Position numbers and translations under genes: made by a program. A DNA stretch of 32,045 nt from the NCBI GenBank assembly GCA_028686345.1, contig JAQUCE010000060.1, positions 1 through 32,045 of the forward strand, given 5' to 3'. The notes below the pieces were generated by a model. The model saw only the letters and a list, made by a program, of their open reading frames with translations. It did not search any database and was not told the origin of the DNA. Positions 1-7,312 of this stretch are shown here, piece after piece. The stretch comes from Kiritimatiellia bacterium. Its GTDB lineage: Bacteria; Verrucomicrobiota; Kiritimatiellia; RFP12; UBA1067. Numbering within the stretch: the first letter of the stretch is position 1; every line of letters begins with the position of its first letter.

Positions 1-51
1 GCGCATCTGATGGAGGCGGGATCTGCTGAGGAGCAACCCGCCTGGGGATAA
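1..51 (+). CDS. C-terminal tail of a gene cut by the window edge
   Basis: An open frame runs from base 1 to a TAA at 49-51. It encodes 16 residues, rich in Ala and Glu and ending in Pro-Ala-Trp-Gly. Nothing in the tail identifies a family. A hairpin and a strong terminator follow within 70 bases, which fits the end of a rightward transcription unit. Possible transposon-end repeats at 217-323 raise the idea that it is the end of a transposition gene, but that is only inference. Confidence 0.3.
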   Translation, partial: AHLMEAGSAEEQPAWG

Positions 52-82
52 CCGGAAGAGGTGAAAAAAACGCCAAAACAGG

Positions 83-112
83 GTGACGCTTCCGCATATG
101 CGGAACCGTCAC
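83..112. repeat. 30-base palindromic hairpin
   Basis: The core 90-105 (TTCCGCATATGCGGAA) is a perfect 16-bp palindrome. It is extended by outer arms GTGACG (83-88) and CGTCAC (107-112) with one C-C mismatch on the way. It lies just upstream of the terminator at 118-150 and could be an additional 3'-end structure or a protein-binding site. Confidence 0.5.
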
Positions 113-117
113 GAACT

Positions 118-150
118 GGGCGGAGCCAGTCAAACGGCTCCGCCCTTTTT
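118..150 (+). terminator. Rho-independent terminator
   Basis: A perfect 10-bp GC-rich stem, GGGCGGAGCC (118-127) with GGCTCCGCCC (136-145), encloses an 8-base loop and is followed directly by five T (146-150). It ends the transcript of the gene that enters from the left edge. Confidence 0.85.
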
Positions 151-216
151 CCTGCCAACTCGCCTACCAGTGCATAGTTCGCAGGCAGGTAAAACCACTG
201 AATTTCCGCCACTTTT

Positions 217-323
217 TGTTACGACCGTTTTGGGAACATTCGTACAGTTAGAGCGTGGGAATCATGCAACATTACACCGCTTTAATTTGGGAACCGCGTA
301 CCGTTTTAATTTGGTTCGTAACA
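217..323. repeat. Inverted TGTTACGA ends with internal direct repeats, possible transposon end
   Basis: TGTTACGA at 217-224 is repeated inverted as TCGTAACA at 316-323. Inside are two near-identical 15-mers, ACCGCTTTAATTTGG (276-290) and ACCGTTTTAATTTGG (300-314), 24 bp apart. A shorter relative, ACCGTTTTGGGAAC, begins at 224. Multiple short repeats next to a TG...CA terminus are typical of IS21-family ends. No IS21 gene is visible, so the element identity is a guess. Apart from this and the terminator, 52-337 holds no convincing gene. Confidence 0.35.
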
Positions 324-337
324 GATAGCTTTCTGCT

Positions 338-1111
338 TCATTCATGATTTTGGGTGCCTTTCTTTAAACTTCTTAGATCCTCTGTCAAAGCCTCTTTCAC
401 GCTCTGCTCCTTTTCACGATCTTTTGAAAACCGATTCTTCCAGAACATATAACCAACGAGCGCCAATGCAACGACCAAGAGAGCCACAGCAACTTTGAAT
501 CCCCAACAACGGCATCGCTGTGTGATCAAAGACCCATTCTCGGTACGAGGCACTGGTTCTGTTATAACACCCTCACAGTGTTCAGGGCTATCAACTTCTT
601 CAACAGGCGGAACATACTTAACCGCACACCGCTTGGTACCCTCTTCCTGAATAAGCTTTAATGTCGCATTCGACAACTTTGCAAAAAGACACCCGGCTCC
701 CTTCAGCTCAATTTCTGTACCTATGTTATCAATATCAAAGCCCAAATCAGCCGAAGGCCCGCCATCATATACGAGAGAAGATGGAGGTTTTCGCATGGGG
801 GTTACAAAAACAGTATTAACAAGCAGCTCTTCAAAGTTAATAGAAGCTGCGATTGAACGCGGAAAATATGTAAAAGCCAGGTAGAGCGAGTCGCGCCCTC
901 GGAAATCTCCCCCCTTTTCACGCATAAACCGATAGACAACAACCGCATCGTCCGAGTTAACCGCACCACATGACAGAGGATCACCAAAGTCACATTCCGG
1001 CAATCTCCCAATCGCTCGTCGCAATTGCTCCAAGTGAGCTAGGCCTGCATCTAACCCGCAAATCCACTCAAAGCCATTTCTGGCGGTATAAACAGCAAAA
1101 GGTAGCTTCAT
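338..1111 (-). CDS. Uncharacterised C-terminally membrane-anchored protein
   Basis: The product has 257 residues and I do not recognise its family. Residues 1-200 look like a soluble globular domain with a conserved-looking stretch around 55-85 (VVVYRFMREKGGDFRGRD). Cys200 and Cys202 come next, then one strongly hydrophobic segment (about 205-224) and a short charged tail of about 33 residues. This suggests a tail-type anchor with a large N-terminal domain on one side of the membrane. The start has only a weak upstream AGG. It lies 42 bases downstream of vapC on the same strand, so it may be read with the toxin-antitoxin operon. No signal peptide is seen. Confidence 0.65.
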   Translation of the reverse strand: MKLPFAVYTARNGFEWICGLDAGLAHLEQLRRAIGRLPECDFGDPLSCGAVNSDDAVVVYRFMREKGGDFRGRDSLYLAFTYFPRSIAASINFEELLVNTVFVTPMRKPPSSLVYDGGPSADLGFDIDNIGTEIELKGAGCLFAKLSNATLKLIQEEGTKRCAVKYVPPVEEVDSPEHCEGVITEPVPRTENGSLITQRCRCWGFKVAVALLVVALALVGYMFWKNRFSKDREKEQSVKEALTEDLRSLKKGTQNHE

Positions 1112-1153
1112 GTTTTATTGCCTGACAAATTCAAACCGTATTAACATATGCAT

Positions 1154-1555
1154 TCACGCCAACCAGTCCTCAACAGATAGCCCTTCAACCCTGCTGAATT
1201 CACGGAAATTGTTTGTAATTACTGTTAACCCACGAGATCTCGCCTGCGCAGCAATCAATAAATCGTTGCCACCGATAATGCTGCCTGCGCACTCCAGCTC
1301 GGCACGGATCGCGCCATATTCCCAGCCGTCTTCTGAGTTAAAGTCAAGAACGGAAAAGGGAGAGAGTATTTTGAGTATAGCCCTGAGATTTTCCGCCTGC
1401 CTTTGACTTTTCTTGACACCGTAAATAAGTTCACCAACCGTAATAGCAGATACATAGAACAGCTCAGCCGGCTTATCAGTAAAACGCTTCTCTAACGCGG
1501 CAGATTTTGAATTGCACAAATAAATTAGAATATTGGTATCAACCAGATATCTCAT
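1154..1555 (-). CDS. vapC: VapC-type PIN-domain ribonuclease toxin
   Basis: The 133-residue protein is a full-length PIN-domain toxin of the VapC family. These proteins are Mg2+-dependent ribonucleases that cleave tRNA or rRNA when their antitoxin is lost. The expected acidic residues are visible: Asp6 in VDTNILIY, Glu42 in VGELIYG and Asp98 in GGNDLLIAA. The C-terminal block TVITNNFREFSRVEGL has Asn115/Asn116 where many PIN proteins have a fourth acidic residue, which is common in VapC. The ATG overlaps the stop of the upstream antitoxin gene by four bases (ATGA), implying translational coupling. Length and order match a classic vapBC operon. Confidence 0.9.
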   Translation of the reverse strand: MRYLVDTNILIYLCNSKSAALEKRFTDKPAELFYVSAITVGELIYGVKKSQRQAENLRAILKILSPFSVLDFNSEDGWEYGAIRAELECAGSIIGGNDLLIAAQARSRGLTVITNNFREFSRVEGLSVEDWLA

Positions 1556-1782
1556 TTAATGTCACTCCGCTTCTGTGGTTTATTGCCTTCAATCGTTGAT
1601 GGATAGTCTTCGCCAATCTCTTGAACACCTTCAGAAAAAAGTGACCAGGAATCATCTTTTGGCAGAAGCACCAAGGCCTTTCCAATCCGATTTACTGTAA
1701 TCTCATCAGCATCAATCCGATACTCTTTGGGTATTCTGACAGCTTGGCTGTTCCCGCTTTGAAAAACTTTTGTTGTGATCAT
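1552..1782 (-). CDS. vapB: VapB-type antitoxin (SpoVT/AbrB fold)
   Basis: The product has 76 residues. Its N-terminus (MITTKVFQSGNSQAVRIPKE) is the swapped-hairpin AbrB/MazE-like DNA-binding domain found in VapB antitoxins. The C-terminal part should be the flexible tail that wraps and blocks VapC. The ATG at 1782 is chosen over a longer frame beginning at 1815 because a strong Shine-Dalgarno sequence (AAAAGGAGGT) sits just before it, and because homologues begin at this point. It is the first gene of the operon and overlaps vapC by four bases. Autoregulation through the palindromic region upstream is expected from the family. Confidence 0.88.
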   Translation of the reverse strand: MITTKVFQSGNSQAVRIPKEYRIDADEITVNRIGKALVLLPKDDSWSLFSEGVQEIGEDYPSTIEGNKPQKRSDIK

Positions 1783-1794
1783 ACGACCTCCTTT

Positions 1795-1841
1795 TGTATA
1801 CACTCTAATATACACAATATTCCCGATGACAACAATGTTGT
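1795..1841 (-). promoter_or_regulatory. vapBC promoter with palindromic operators
   Basis: On the minus strand, TTGTCA (1827-1832) and TATTAG (1805-1810) are separated by 16 bp and form a plausible sigma70 promoter about 22 nt before the vapB ATG. Two inverted repeats frame it. TGTATA/TATACA (1795-1800 and 1809-1814) overlaps the -10 box. ACAACA/TGTTGT (1829-1834 and 1836-1841) overlaps the -35 box. Both are well placed as binding sites for the VapBC complex. Confidence 0.55.
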
Positions 1842-1969
1842 TTTGTAAAAATTAATTCATGCAATGTTTGCAAAACTTAGAGGCCACATGGAAAACCAAC
1901 CGGACTGGAAATACCTTGGGAGTCGTGAAAATCCAGATACTGGAAGTAGACGAACAGAAACTTACACAA

Positions 1970-2275
1970 CTAACCTATATGGAACCACAAAATTAAGGGA
2001 TGGCTCAGCATATCTCGATCCTGAATTTCAGAGACAATCTTGTAGAAACCTCTCTCTGTCAGCCGCGGCAGGAGAGCTGTTGCCTGTGAAGAGAAGCTCT
2101 TGTACAAATATGAGTCCGGCGGCACGACACTCCACTCTCGGGTCAGATCCTCGGTGAAGTAGATCTTGTAATTGATATTGGGCCGCCTCGCCCATCGCAG
2201 TTCCGTGGATTCAGCGCTAAGGTGCATTGCCGCCATTGATTGCGCCAACAACTTATCTTTTAAATACTCAGGCAT
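1970..2275 (-). pseudogene. Fragment of a secreted-protein C-terminal domain
   Basis: The middle of this 101-codon frame (about residues 30-85, including INYKIYFTEDLTREWSVV and RGFYKIVSEI) resembles the short beta-strand domain that ends many secreted proteins of Verrucomicrobia and relatives, where it typically finishes in a phrase like RFYKI. There is no signal peptide, no body of a secreted protein upstream and no good ribosome binding site. I therefore read it as a remnant. The final 18 codons (to WFHIG) look like read-through. An overlapping plus-strand frame at 1864-2157 has no recognisable features. Confidence 0.4.
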
Positions 2276-2364
2276 ACAAAACTTCCGAGTTGGACGAACA
2301 AGCTCACTGTAAATTTTTACATTACTATATCACAAACCAAGCGCCATCACAATGCGCTTTACTT

Positions 2365-2455
2365 GGCGCCCAGCAACTCTAATTATGGCCGAAGACACGC
2401 TTTAGCGTGCTTTCTGAACAGGTGCGCGGTCATAATTAGAATTGCTGCTTGGCGC
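2365..2455. repeat. Large two-level stem-loop in an intergenic region
   Basis: Outer arms CAGCAACTCTAATTATG (2371-2387) and CATAATTAGAATTGCTG (2431-2447) pair in 16 of 17 positions, and GCGCC/GGCGC continues the stem on the outside. A separate inner hairpin, CACGC-TTTA-GCGTG (2396-2409), is carried in the loop. The 2276-2809 interval contains no gene that I can support. This structure and the repeat at 2668-2723 are its main content. Confidence 0.55.
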
Positions 2456-2667
2456 TAATGATGCCAGAACCAAACTAAGCCCCGGTGATATACAAATATT
2501 TCCGCATACATTGGTCAGTTGTGTGATATGCCGCGCTGGTTTAGGCAACGTTTATCGTCGCCACAATCGCGGGTTTTTTAGACATTACTGTAAATAAAGA
2601 TTAATCAATGCCTGATGAGTGGCACTGCGTTTTTGAGGTAAAAATCTTAGAGGTTAAAAATGGGCGC

Positions 2668-2723
2668 CCACCGCATAGCGGGCATACTGAAAGCAGCACA
2701 GTATATCCGCCGCTATGCGGTGG
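2668..2723. repeat. REP-like palindromic repeat, copy 1
   Basis: Arms CCACCGCATAGCGG (2668-2681) and CCGCTATGCGGTGG (2710-2723) are perfectly complementary over 14 bp. The loop contains a second short stem, ATACTG (2684-2689) with CAGTAT (2699-2704). The same stem sequence and the same inner-stem arrangement recur at 13632-13695, so this is a dispersed repeat family. Confidence 0.6.
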
Positions 2724-2809
2724 ATGATTAAAAAACAAGCTGCAATCAGCTCCGATAAACAACTTTTTGAAGAGCGCAATTAATTGTTTTTTTCTAGTCG
2801 CTTAAGCGA

Positions 2810-3235
2810 TTAGCTCCCCCCTAGCGGTCCCCCCGGTAAAGGGTGGGAATCGTGTGCGTCAAGCCGATGGGTCATCTCAGCCGCAAGGGTGATGCAGTCG
2901 ATGAGGTTGTCGGTACCAGCAGCAGGTGCGGGCGCGACATCATTTTCCAGGTGCTCCGAAAAAGCTTTGGTCAGGCGGTCAAGACGCGCAAAGTAATTCT
3001 TAAGTTCGATTTCGTTGCCGTGCTCCCAGAAGCCGCTCTCATCAATGACAGCAAGATCAGGCAGGTGAGTGTCGCGGATGTGGCGCAGGAGGTCGCAGAG
3101 TGCGCAATGGGCTTCGGTGCCGGCGTAGTGAGTTTTGACGGAGACGATGAGGATGAACTCGCCGCCGGGCGCGAGAAGGTCGCCGAGTGCATGAAGGCGG
3201 CCCTCACCATCGAAAAGAAAGGGGATCGGAACCAA
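2810..3235 (-). CDS. Hypothetical protein
   Basis: A 141-codon frame follows the broken Fic gene and overlaps its 3' end by about 30 bases. The composition is protein-like. There is a hydrophobic strand near residues 24-33 (GGEFILIVSV), several His/Cys residues at 36-55 and a helical middle part (about 75-95). The last 15 residues are Gly/Pro-rich and may be non-homologous. The only start near the 5' end is a TTG without a clear Shine-Dalgarno sequence, so the true start may be lost or the gene may depend on coupling to the Fic frame. I do not recognise a family. Confidence 0.45.
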   Translation of the reverse strand: MVPIPFLFDGEGRLHALGDLLAPGGEFILIVSVKTHYAGTEAHCALCDLLRHIRDTHLPDLAVIDESGFWEHGNEIELKNYFARLDRLTKAFSEHLENDVAPAPAAGTDNLIDCITLAAEMTHRLDAHDSHPLPGGPLGGS

Positions 3236-3883
3236 CCCGTTTAATAACCCCCGCCTCCCGAAGAGTTTTCAGCGCGCGTTTGATGGTCCTGTCCGTCACC
3301 CCCAGCGTATGAGCAATTTTCTGACTGGTGATTCTAGGGTTGGCGCTTAAAAGGATGAGTACTTTCTGTTGCAATGCGTTTACAGTGACATTTACAGGGA
3401 CATTTACAGGGATATCGGCGATGGCCTTCTGACCAGCGTCCTTCGCTTTCATCGTCTCAGTGGCGAGGTCAACGTACTTGTAAAGCGAGTTCTCGATGAC
3501 GCCCAGCATAAAGTCGATGAACGGGCGGCAGTCCACACCGTCGTGGTGAGACTCCTGAAGTGCTTTGTAGTAGAGTGCCTGATTGTAATGAATAAGGGTT
3601 TCAATGGGCATCCATGCGAAAAGAGGGTTCCATTTTGAGAGAATGAGCGTTTGCCAGAGGCGGCCGGTTTGCCGTTGATGACATCCGTCACCTGCTCAAG
3701 CGTGAGCCTGTTGCCTTCGATGGCCGTTGAAGCGTGAATCGACAGGATGCGATTCAACTTGCGCAATCGCAATACGTCGCCTGACTGCTCTTCGCTCATC
3801 TTAACCCGCTCAAGCAGGGCGTGGATACCGCCAACTTTTTCATGCCACAGTGGCGAATCCGAAAAGAATTTTGTAGCTTTCAT
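3204..3883 (-). pseudogene. Fic family protein with catalytic core deleted
   Basis: The 5' frame (from ATG 3883, with AGAGGAA before it) carries the usual N-terminal Fic region. It includes the inhibitory [S/T]xxxE[G/N] motif, STAIEGN, at about residues 52-58. It runs to VINGKP and then switches frame. The other frame continues exactly as a Fic protein does after the active site: GRLWQTLILSKWNPLFAWMP, then a helical part and a C-terminal winged helix (ITSQKIAHTLGVTDRTIKRA) ending near 3204. The region between, which should hold the HPFxDGNGR AMP-transferase motif and about 100 or more residues, is missing. The junction is near 3661-3668. The gene cannot encode an active AMPylator. Confidence 0.85.
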
Positions 3884-3952
3884 GAAATTCCTCTTTGTCT
3901 CTGTATGCGTAACTCGATGGCACGTGAATCGAAAGCTTTTTTGTTGGCCGAA

Positions 3953-4210
3953 CTATTTTTCCCGATAAACATCTTTACGGTCTTGAATTCTCAGAATTAG
4001 AACGGAGTCATCAATTATTACAAAAATCACACGATACTCACCAACTCGGTACTTACGCATACCTGCAAAGGAACCGCTAAGCACAGGAAAACGCTGCGGG
4101 GTATGAACAAGATCCTTATCAATCTTATCCATGATCCTTTTTGCATTATCCTTGCTGATGCGTTTAAGGTCTTTCGCAACTGATTTTTTGTAATCAATTC
4201 TATAGTCCAA
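3953..4210 (-). CDS. relE: RelE/ParE-superfamily toxin
   Basis: The 85-residue protein has the RelE layout: MDYRIDYKKSVAKDLKRI, a helical pair and a C-terminal sheet MRKYRVGEYRVIFVI...RIQDRKDVYRE. Family members cleave mRNA on the ribosome (RelE) or poison gyrase (ParE), and the sequence alone does not separate these. The usual RxxHRxxVY ending has Asp in place of His (RIQDRKDVYR). The first codon in frame is TTG at 4210, which lies inside the end of the antitoxin gene (11-base overlap). Translation is probably coupled, with a weak AAGG upstream. Confidence 0.85.
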   Translation of the reverse strand: MDYRIDYKKSVAKDLKRISKDNAKRIMDKIDKDLVHTPQRFPVLSGSFAGMRKYRVGEYRVIFVIIDDSVLILRIQDRKDVYREK

Positions 4211-4418
4211 GAGATGCCTTCATATCTTGGCTGGATACCACAGGGTCAGTAGTGTCATGAAGGCGGTCGAGCGCGACCTGCAAGTCAGCAAATTCGTCAA
4301 GATAGGCTTCAACAGCCTTCGTTACAACAAAGGATCGAGATCTTTCAGTCTCTTTGGCAACATGGCTGATTTTTTTTGCAATTGCATCAGGCAATCGAAC
4401 AGAAATAGTTGTACTCAT
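4200..4418 (-). CDS. Ribbon-helix-helix antitoxin
   Basis: The product has 72 residues. The N-terminus MSTTISVRLPDAIAKKI is the beta-strand of a CopG/RelB-type ribbon-helix-helix DNA-binding domain. The helices follow (AKETERSRSFVVTKAVEAYL), and the acidic C-terminal tail should contact the toxin. A good ribosome binding site (GAGGTG) lies 7 bases before the ATG. It is first in a two-gene operon with the RelE-type toxin and overlaps it. Such antitoxins repress their own promoter. Confidence 0.85.
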   Translation of the reverse strand: MSTTISVRLPDAIAKKISHVAKETERSRSFVVTKAVEAYLDEFADLQVALDRLHDTTDPVVSSQDMKASLGL

Positions 4419-4433
4419 ATTTTCACCTCATTG

Positions 4434-4457
4434 TTTTGTCACACATTGTACACAAAC
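4434..4457 (-). promoter_or_regulatory. Likely promoter/operator of the RelE-type module
   Basis: On the minus strand a good -10 hexamer TACAAT lies at 4445-4450, about 26 nt before the antitoxin ATG. The -35 is weak (TTTGTT, 16 bp upstream). Around it, TTTGT...ACAAA half-sites form an imperfect inverted repeat that could be the antitoxin operator. Confidence 0.35.
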
Positions 4458-4522
4458 TAATCAGCCAACAAAGTGGCTGATAACCCGCTGACGCGCCCAT
4501 AAAGGCCCGAAGCCGCAGCCCT

Positions 4523-4576
4523 GTCCATTGCGTCCACACTATCCACCATGTCCACAGTGCCCACCCAATCCACCTT
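4523..4576. repeat. Degenerate tandem repeat, six 9-bp units
   Basis: The units read GTCCATTGC, GTCCACACT, ATCCACCAT, GTCCACAGT, GCCCACCCA and ATCCACCTT. The constant part is RTCCAC with a variable trinucleotide. The array lies in 4419-4837, an interval without a gene I can support. Between it and the next array is a looser run of CGACTC-like words. Confidence 0.6.
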
Positions 4577-4747
4577 TGCGTTCAAGTAAAACCGCACCCA
4601 CGCCCGACTCCCGACACGAGACCCGCGACTCGTTGACTCGGCACAGCCACAAAGCACTGGGATCAGACGGCTTCCAGCCTGTGCAGCAACAGCCGAGCTG
4701 GCGCAGCAATGCAAAGGCGCGCTCCCCAGTTCATCTTTTCAGTGCCC

Positions 4748-4797
4748 GTCCGTGTGAGTCCGTGCGAGTTCGTGACCGTCTGTGTTTGTCCGTGTTG
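4748..4797. repeat. Degenerate tandem repeat, five 10-bp units
   Basis: The units read GTCCGTGTGA, GTCCGTGCGA, GTTCGTGACC, GTCTGTGTTT and GTCCGTGTTG. This is a second short-word array, with a different period from the one at 4523-4576. Confidence 0.6.
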
Positions 4798-4837
4798 CTA
4801 ACACGCTTCGAAATTCCGATCAGGCGCATCGGCTTTG

Positions 4838-5170
4838 TTAGAATTCCCCTTCAGGGGTACGGTTCAGGACCACGTCCATATCGTACTTTCCCCGCACCCT
4901 CACACAAAACGCGAATCGATGCTCCTGTTGCTCCTCCTCAATGAAACGCGCGTACTTCTTCTTTGCTTTGGCCAAGACGTACCCGGAGTAGATGGCCTCA
5001 TCAGGGAACGAGGCCGTGGGAGCATAGTTATATCTGAGTGTCCACGCCTCATCACCGGACACGTAGCAGTGCCGATAGAGCTGTTCGCTGAGCAGTTCGT
5101 CCAGAGCGGCTCCAACTTTACTCCGAATTTTCATCTGCACGAAATCCTTGTACATCTTTCCAGTCATCAT
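4838..5170 (-). CDS. Hypothetical protein
   Basis: The product has 110 residues in an uninterrupted frame. Its start (two consecutive ATG at 5170/5167) is preceded by GGAG at good spacing. It is predicted cytosolic, with no signal peptide or membrane segment. Aromatic residues are common in the middle (YRHCYVSGDEAWTLRYNY), followed by a lysine-rich helix (VLAKAKKKYARFIEEEQQEH) and a beta-like C-terminus. I do not recognise a family. It stands alone between the toxin-antitoxin module and the membrane protein gene at 5222-5680. Confidence 0.55.
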   Translation of the reverse strand: MMTGKMYKDFVQMKIRSKVGAALDELLSEQLYRHCYVSGDEAWTLRYNYAPTASFPDEAIYSGYVLAKAKKKYARFIEEEQQEHRFAFCVRVRGKYDMDVVLNRTPEGEF

Positions 5171-5221
5171 GTCTCCATTCTAACAATATTATAAACCGGA
5201 CTTCAAGCATAATGGCCCTTG

Positions 5222-5680
5222 CTACTTTGCACGTCGCACTTCTGTTGTATCTACCCATTTTGATGCAAGTAATCCTAGGTCATCGATTGTATTCCTTCCA
5301 ATGCCAAGGTCCTTTCGCATGGCATTAATGATATCAGACTGATATTTCTTATGATCAGCGTCAACATCACCCTGTGAAGGATTGTGCCCGACGATAACGT
5401 TTTTATAGTATTTATTCAATAGAGATGCGACTTGATCACTGGCGAAGAGATCGACAATGTTGACTGCGCTTTGAAATTGACTAAATGTAGCTTCTGAGGG
5501 GTTGTTAAATACCAATTGCATTTGTTTGATGAGGTCACTGTATTTTTCTCGCTTAACATTTTCGACCTCTAATTGTCTTATATGGTAATTGTTAATTACT
5601 TGCCCAATCAATCCTATCGAAGCACCAAATAAGGCTGAACATGCCGAAATTAACGCAATGGCAATTGTTGTTCTATCCAT
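5222..5680 (-). CDS. Small membrane protein with cytoplasmic helical domain
   Basis: The product has 152 residues. I start it at ATG 5680 because GAAAGGAAA precedes it and a transmembrane segment begins at once (about residues 4-28, TTIAIALISACSALFGASIG). The open frame upstream of this start does not look like protein. The rest is mainly helical (YSDLIKQMQLVFNN, FQSAVNIVDLFASDQVASLL). This is the layout of a widespread class of small single-span proteins found near mobile and defence genes, whose function is not known. The assignment goes no further than topology. Confidence 0.6.
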   Translation of the reverse strand: MDRTTIAIALISACSALFGASIGLIGQVINNYHIRQLEVENVKREKYSDLIKQMQLVFNNPSEATFSQFQSAVNIVDLFASDQVASLLNKYYKNVIVGHNPSQGDVDADHKKYQSDIINAMRKDLGIGRNTIDDLGLLASKWVDTTEVRRAK

Positions 5681-6072
5681 TAGTTTCCTTTCAACGCTTA
5701 GGACCACCACGCTGGAACTGCGTTTACCGAGCAAAGCGAGTACATAACTTCCTTCTGCGGTGTAGTGAATCCGTCTGTTGAACACATTATGGAGTTTTCT
5801 TTCGCGTCATTCAAGGACATATTTCGTTTTGCAAACGGAGGCTTTGCAGATGCACATATGTGAGAGGAGTACGGTTTTCACACGTTTTAAGTCGGCTGAC
5901 ACGCCTCTGCTGAAGGCTGAGACGTGTCTGGAGACGGCGCAGAAGGGGTTTTGTGCCGTCAGGGACAGATGCTGACGCGTGCCCGGATAGCCAGTCGTCT
6001 GCGGTAAGGGAGGGGCTTCCTCTGTGTGTACAGCTTTCATACGCACCTCTTTGTTTAAGCACTAAGCCCATA
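5681..6072. other. Gene-free interval
   Basis: This interval lies between the small membrane protein and the truncated rhuM. Open frames exist on both strands (for example 5778-5975 and 5811-6071), but they overlap each other, lack ribosome binding sites and do not resemble proteins I know. I see no terminator, RNA gene or strong palindrome. Confidence 0.5.
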
Positions 6073-6606
6073 TTACCGCTTCCACGAAAACATGACCAAA
6101 TCTAAACAATCATATTTTCTGAGGCCAAGGTCCCTGACCTTCTGATAAAAGCGCTTCTCCGATGCACGGATATCGCGGATACGGGCTAGAAGCTCATCAA
6201 AGTAATCCCATCCCTGCGGATCTTTGAGACGATCATCATCCATCACGAAACCCTTTTGCAGGTATTCAGAGAGGTTACGGGTTGCCCATTGACGGAATTC
6301 TGTGCCGCGCGGTGATCTAACCCGGTAACCAATCGCCAGAATCATGTGCAGGTTATAAGTCTTTGCATTGTATTTTTTTCCGTCTGCGGCAGTTGTCAAG
6401 GATTCCTTGACAACTGAATTTTCTGACAACTCCCCCTCTTCTAAAACATTCTTTATATGCAGGCTAACATTCTGCCTAGTAGTATCAAGCAGCTCCGCAA
6501 TCTCCAATTGGCTGAGCCACACCGATCCATCAACAGCCCTTAATTGAATCTCGGTCTGTCCGTCGCCACTTCGATAAAGAATAATCTCTCCGGAATTCGC
6601 ATTCAT
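6073..6606 (-). pseudogene. rhuM: RhuM-family protein, C-terminal half missing
   Basis: The first roughly 160 residues are typical RhuM: the HTH-like VWLSQLEIAELLDTTRQNVS, the block YNAKTYNLHMILAIGYRVRS, RGTEFRQWATRNLSEYL and DIRASEKRFYQKVRDL. Family members are about 330-350 residues long. Here, after KVRDL, the frame runs into an unrelated tail (GLRKYDCLDLVMFSWKR) and stops at 177. The 5' end is sound, with GGAGGTGA before the ATG. RhuM proteins have no proven biochemical role but are often found within type I restriction and defence loci. The truncated product may still fold as a DNA-binding domain. Confidence 0.75.
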
Positions 6607-6719
6607 ATTGTCACCTCCGCATGCATAAACCCAAAACCAACCGTCAAAGACAGAAGCTTCTCCTGTAATTCGTTCATCGCATCCAGTATGGTGTTGATTT
6701 TATTTTCCAGCCCAATCAT
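6603..6719 (-). CDS. Possible small coupling ORF of 38 codons
   Basis: The frame begins inside the 3' end of the 192-codon gene (ATG 6719) and its TGA overlaps the rhuM ATG by four bases (ATGA). The peptide starts with an amphipathic helix (ENKINTILDAMNELQEKLLS) and ends GFGFMHAEVTI. There is no clear ribosome binding site, but both ends overlap coding sequence in the way coupled genes do. The helix resembles the ends of some type I specificity subunits, which is weak evidence. Confidence 0.3.
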   Translation of the reverse strand: MIGLENKINTILDAMNELQEKLLSLTVGFGFMHAEVTI

Positions 6720-7278
6720 TGAGATTAGCGTAAAAATATCTGAGTTCTTTAATACGTTCATATTTATCATGCTGCGACTTCATGAGTTTGGCAAACAGAG
6801 GTCTGTAAGGGATGTCCGCATGCCGTATATGAGAAGGAACATTTAAAGACTGTTCTGTCTCTTGGCAAATGCGATTAAATTCTATTTCGGAAACAAAGCA
6901 TTCCTCTTCCGAATCGTAAATTTCCTGCCGCTCTATTTCACTCAATGAATAATAGTAATCTTTTTTGAATTTCACATATTCCAAATAAGAAGATTTTTCA
7001 TTGAAGGATTGCTCAATAATCTCAAGCTCTATAAATGAACTTCCTAAATCATCAGAGGTCCAAAACACGGCAGTACTGATACCATCCGCCTCTTGGAACT
7101 CGCTTAAATCAGCCTGCTGGCACTCCGGAACAGGAATAACAGTCTCGTACAAGTAATCGGCAAGCCAATCAATGTAGAATTCAAATGTGTCGGGGTCTGT
7201 GCAGACTCCAATTTCTTGCCCATTTTTATCAACTGGAATTGCCCAGTCAATATACGCTCTTGCCCTTGGTAGCAACAT
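6700..7278 (-). CDS. Hypothetical acidic protein in the mrr operon
   Basis: The product has 192 residues, rich in Glu/Asp and Tyr, with no signal peptide or membrane segment. Notable stretches are the N-terminal MLLPRARAYIDWAIPV, the acidic SEIERQEIYDSEEECFVSEI and a basic C-terminal helix (LMKSQHDKYERIKELRYFY). It begins 34 bases after mrr and is followed by the 38-codon ORF and rhuM, so it belongs to a fic-mrr-hyp-rhuM transcription unit. I do not recognise the family. The start has a modest AGGGA about 11 bases upstream. Confidence 0.6.
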   Translation of the reverse strand: MLLPRARAYIDWAIPVDKNGQEIGVCTDPDTFEFYIDWLADYLYETVIPVPECQQADLSEFQEADGISTAVFWTSDDLGSSFIELEIIEQSFNEKSSYLEYVKFKKDYYYSLSEIERQEIYDSEEECFVSEIEFNRICQETEQSLNVPSHIRHADIPYRPLFAKLMKSQHDKYERIKELRYFYANLNDWAGK

Positions 7279-7312
7279 ATCTCAATTCCCTTTTTATTTA
7301 TTATTCACAACA

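Noticed and set aside
1864..2157. Plus-strand ORF of 97 codons
   Set aside because: It overlaps a better-supported minus-strand fragment, has no ribosome binding site and no recognisable family.
2365..2455. Integron attC site
   Set aside because: The size and two-arm fold fit, but there is no GTTRRRY/RYYYAAC core pair at the ends, and no integrase or gene cassette nearby.
2843..3244. Plus-strand ORF of 133 codons opposite the gene at 2810-3235
   Set aside because: It is antisense to a frame with better protein character and to the Fic end, so it is probably a shadow frame.
4523..4797. CRISPR array
   Set aside because: The repeats are 9-10 bp with no spacers and no cas genes.
5778..6071. 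Several overlapping ORFs on both strands
   Set aside because: No ribosome binding site, biased Arg/Ser/Thr composition and mutual overlap. Left as a gene-free interval.
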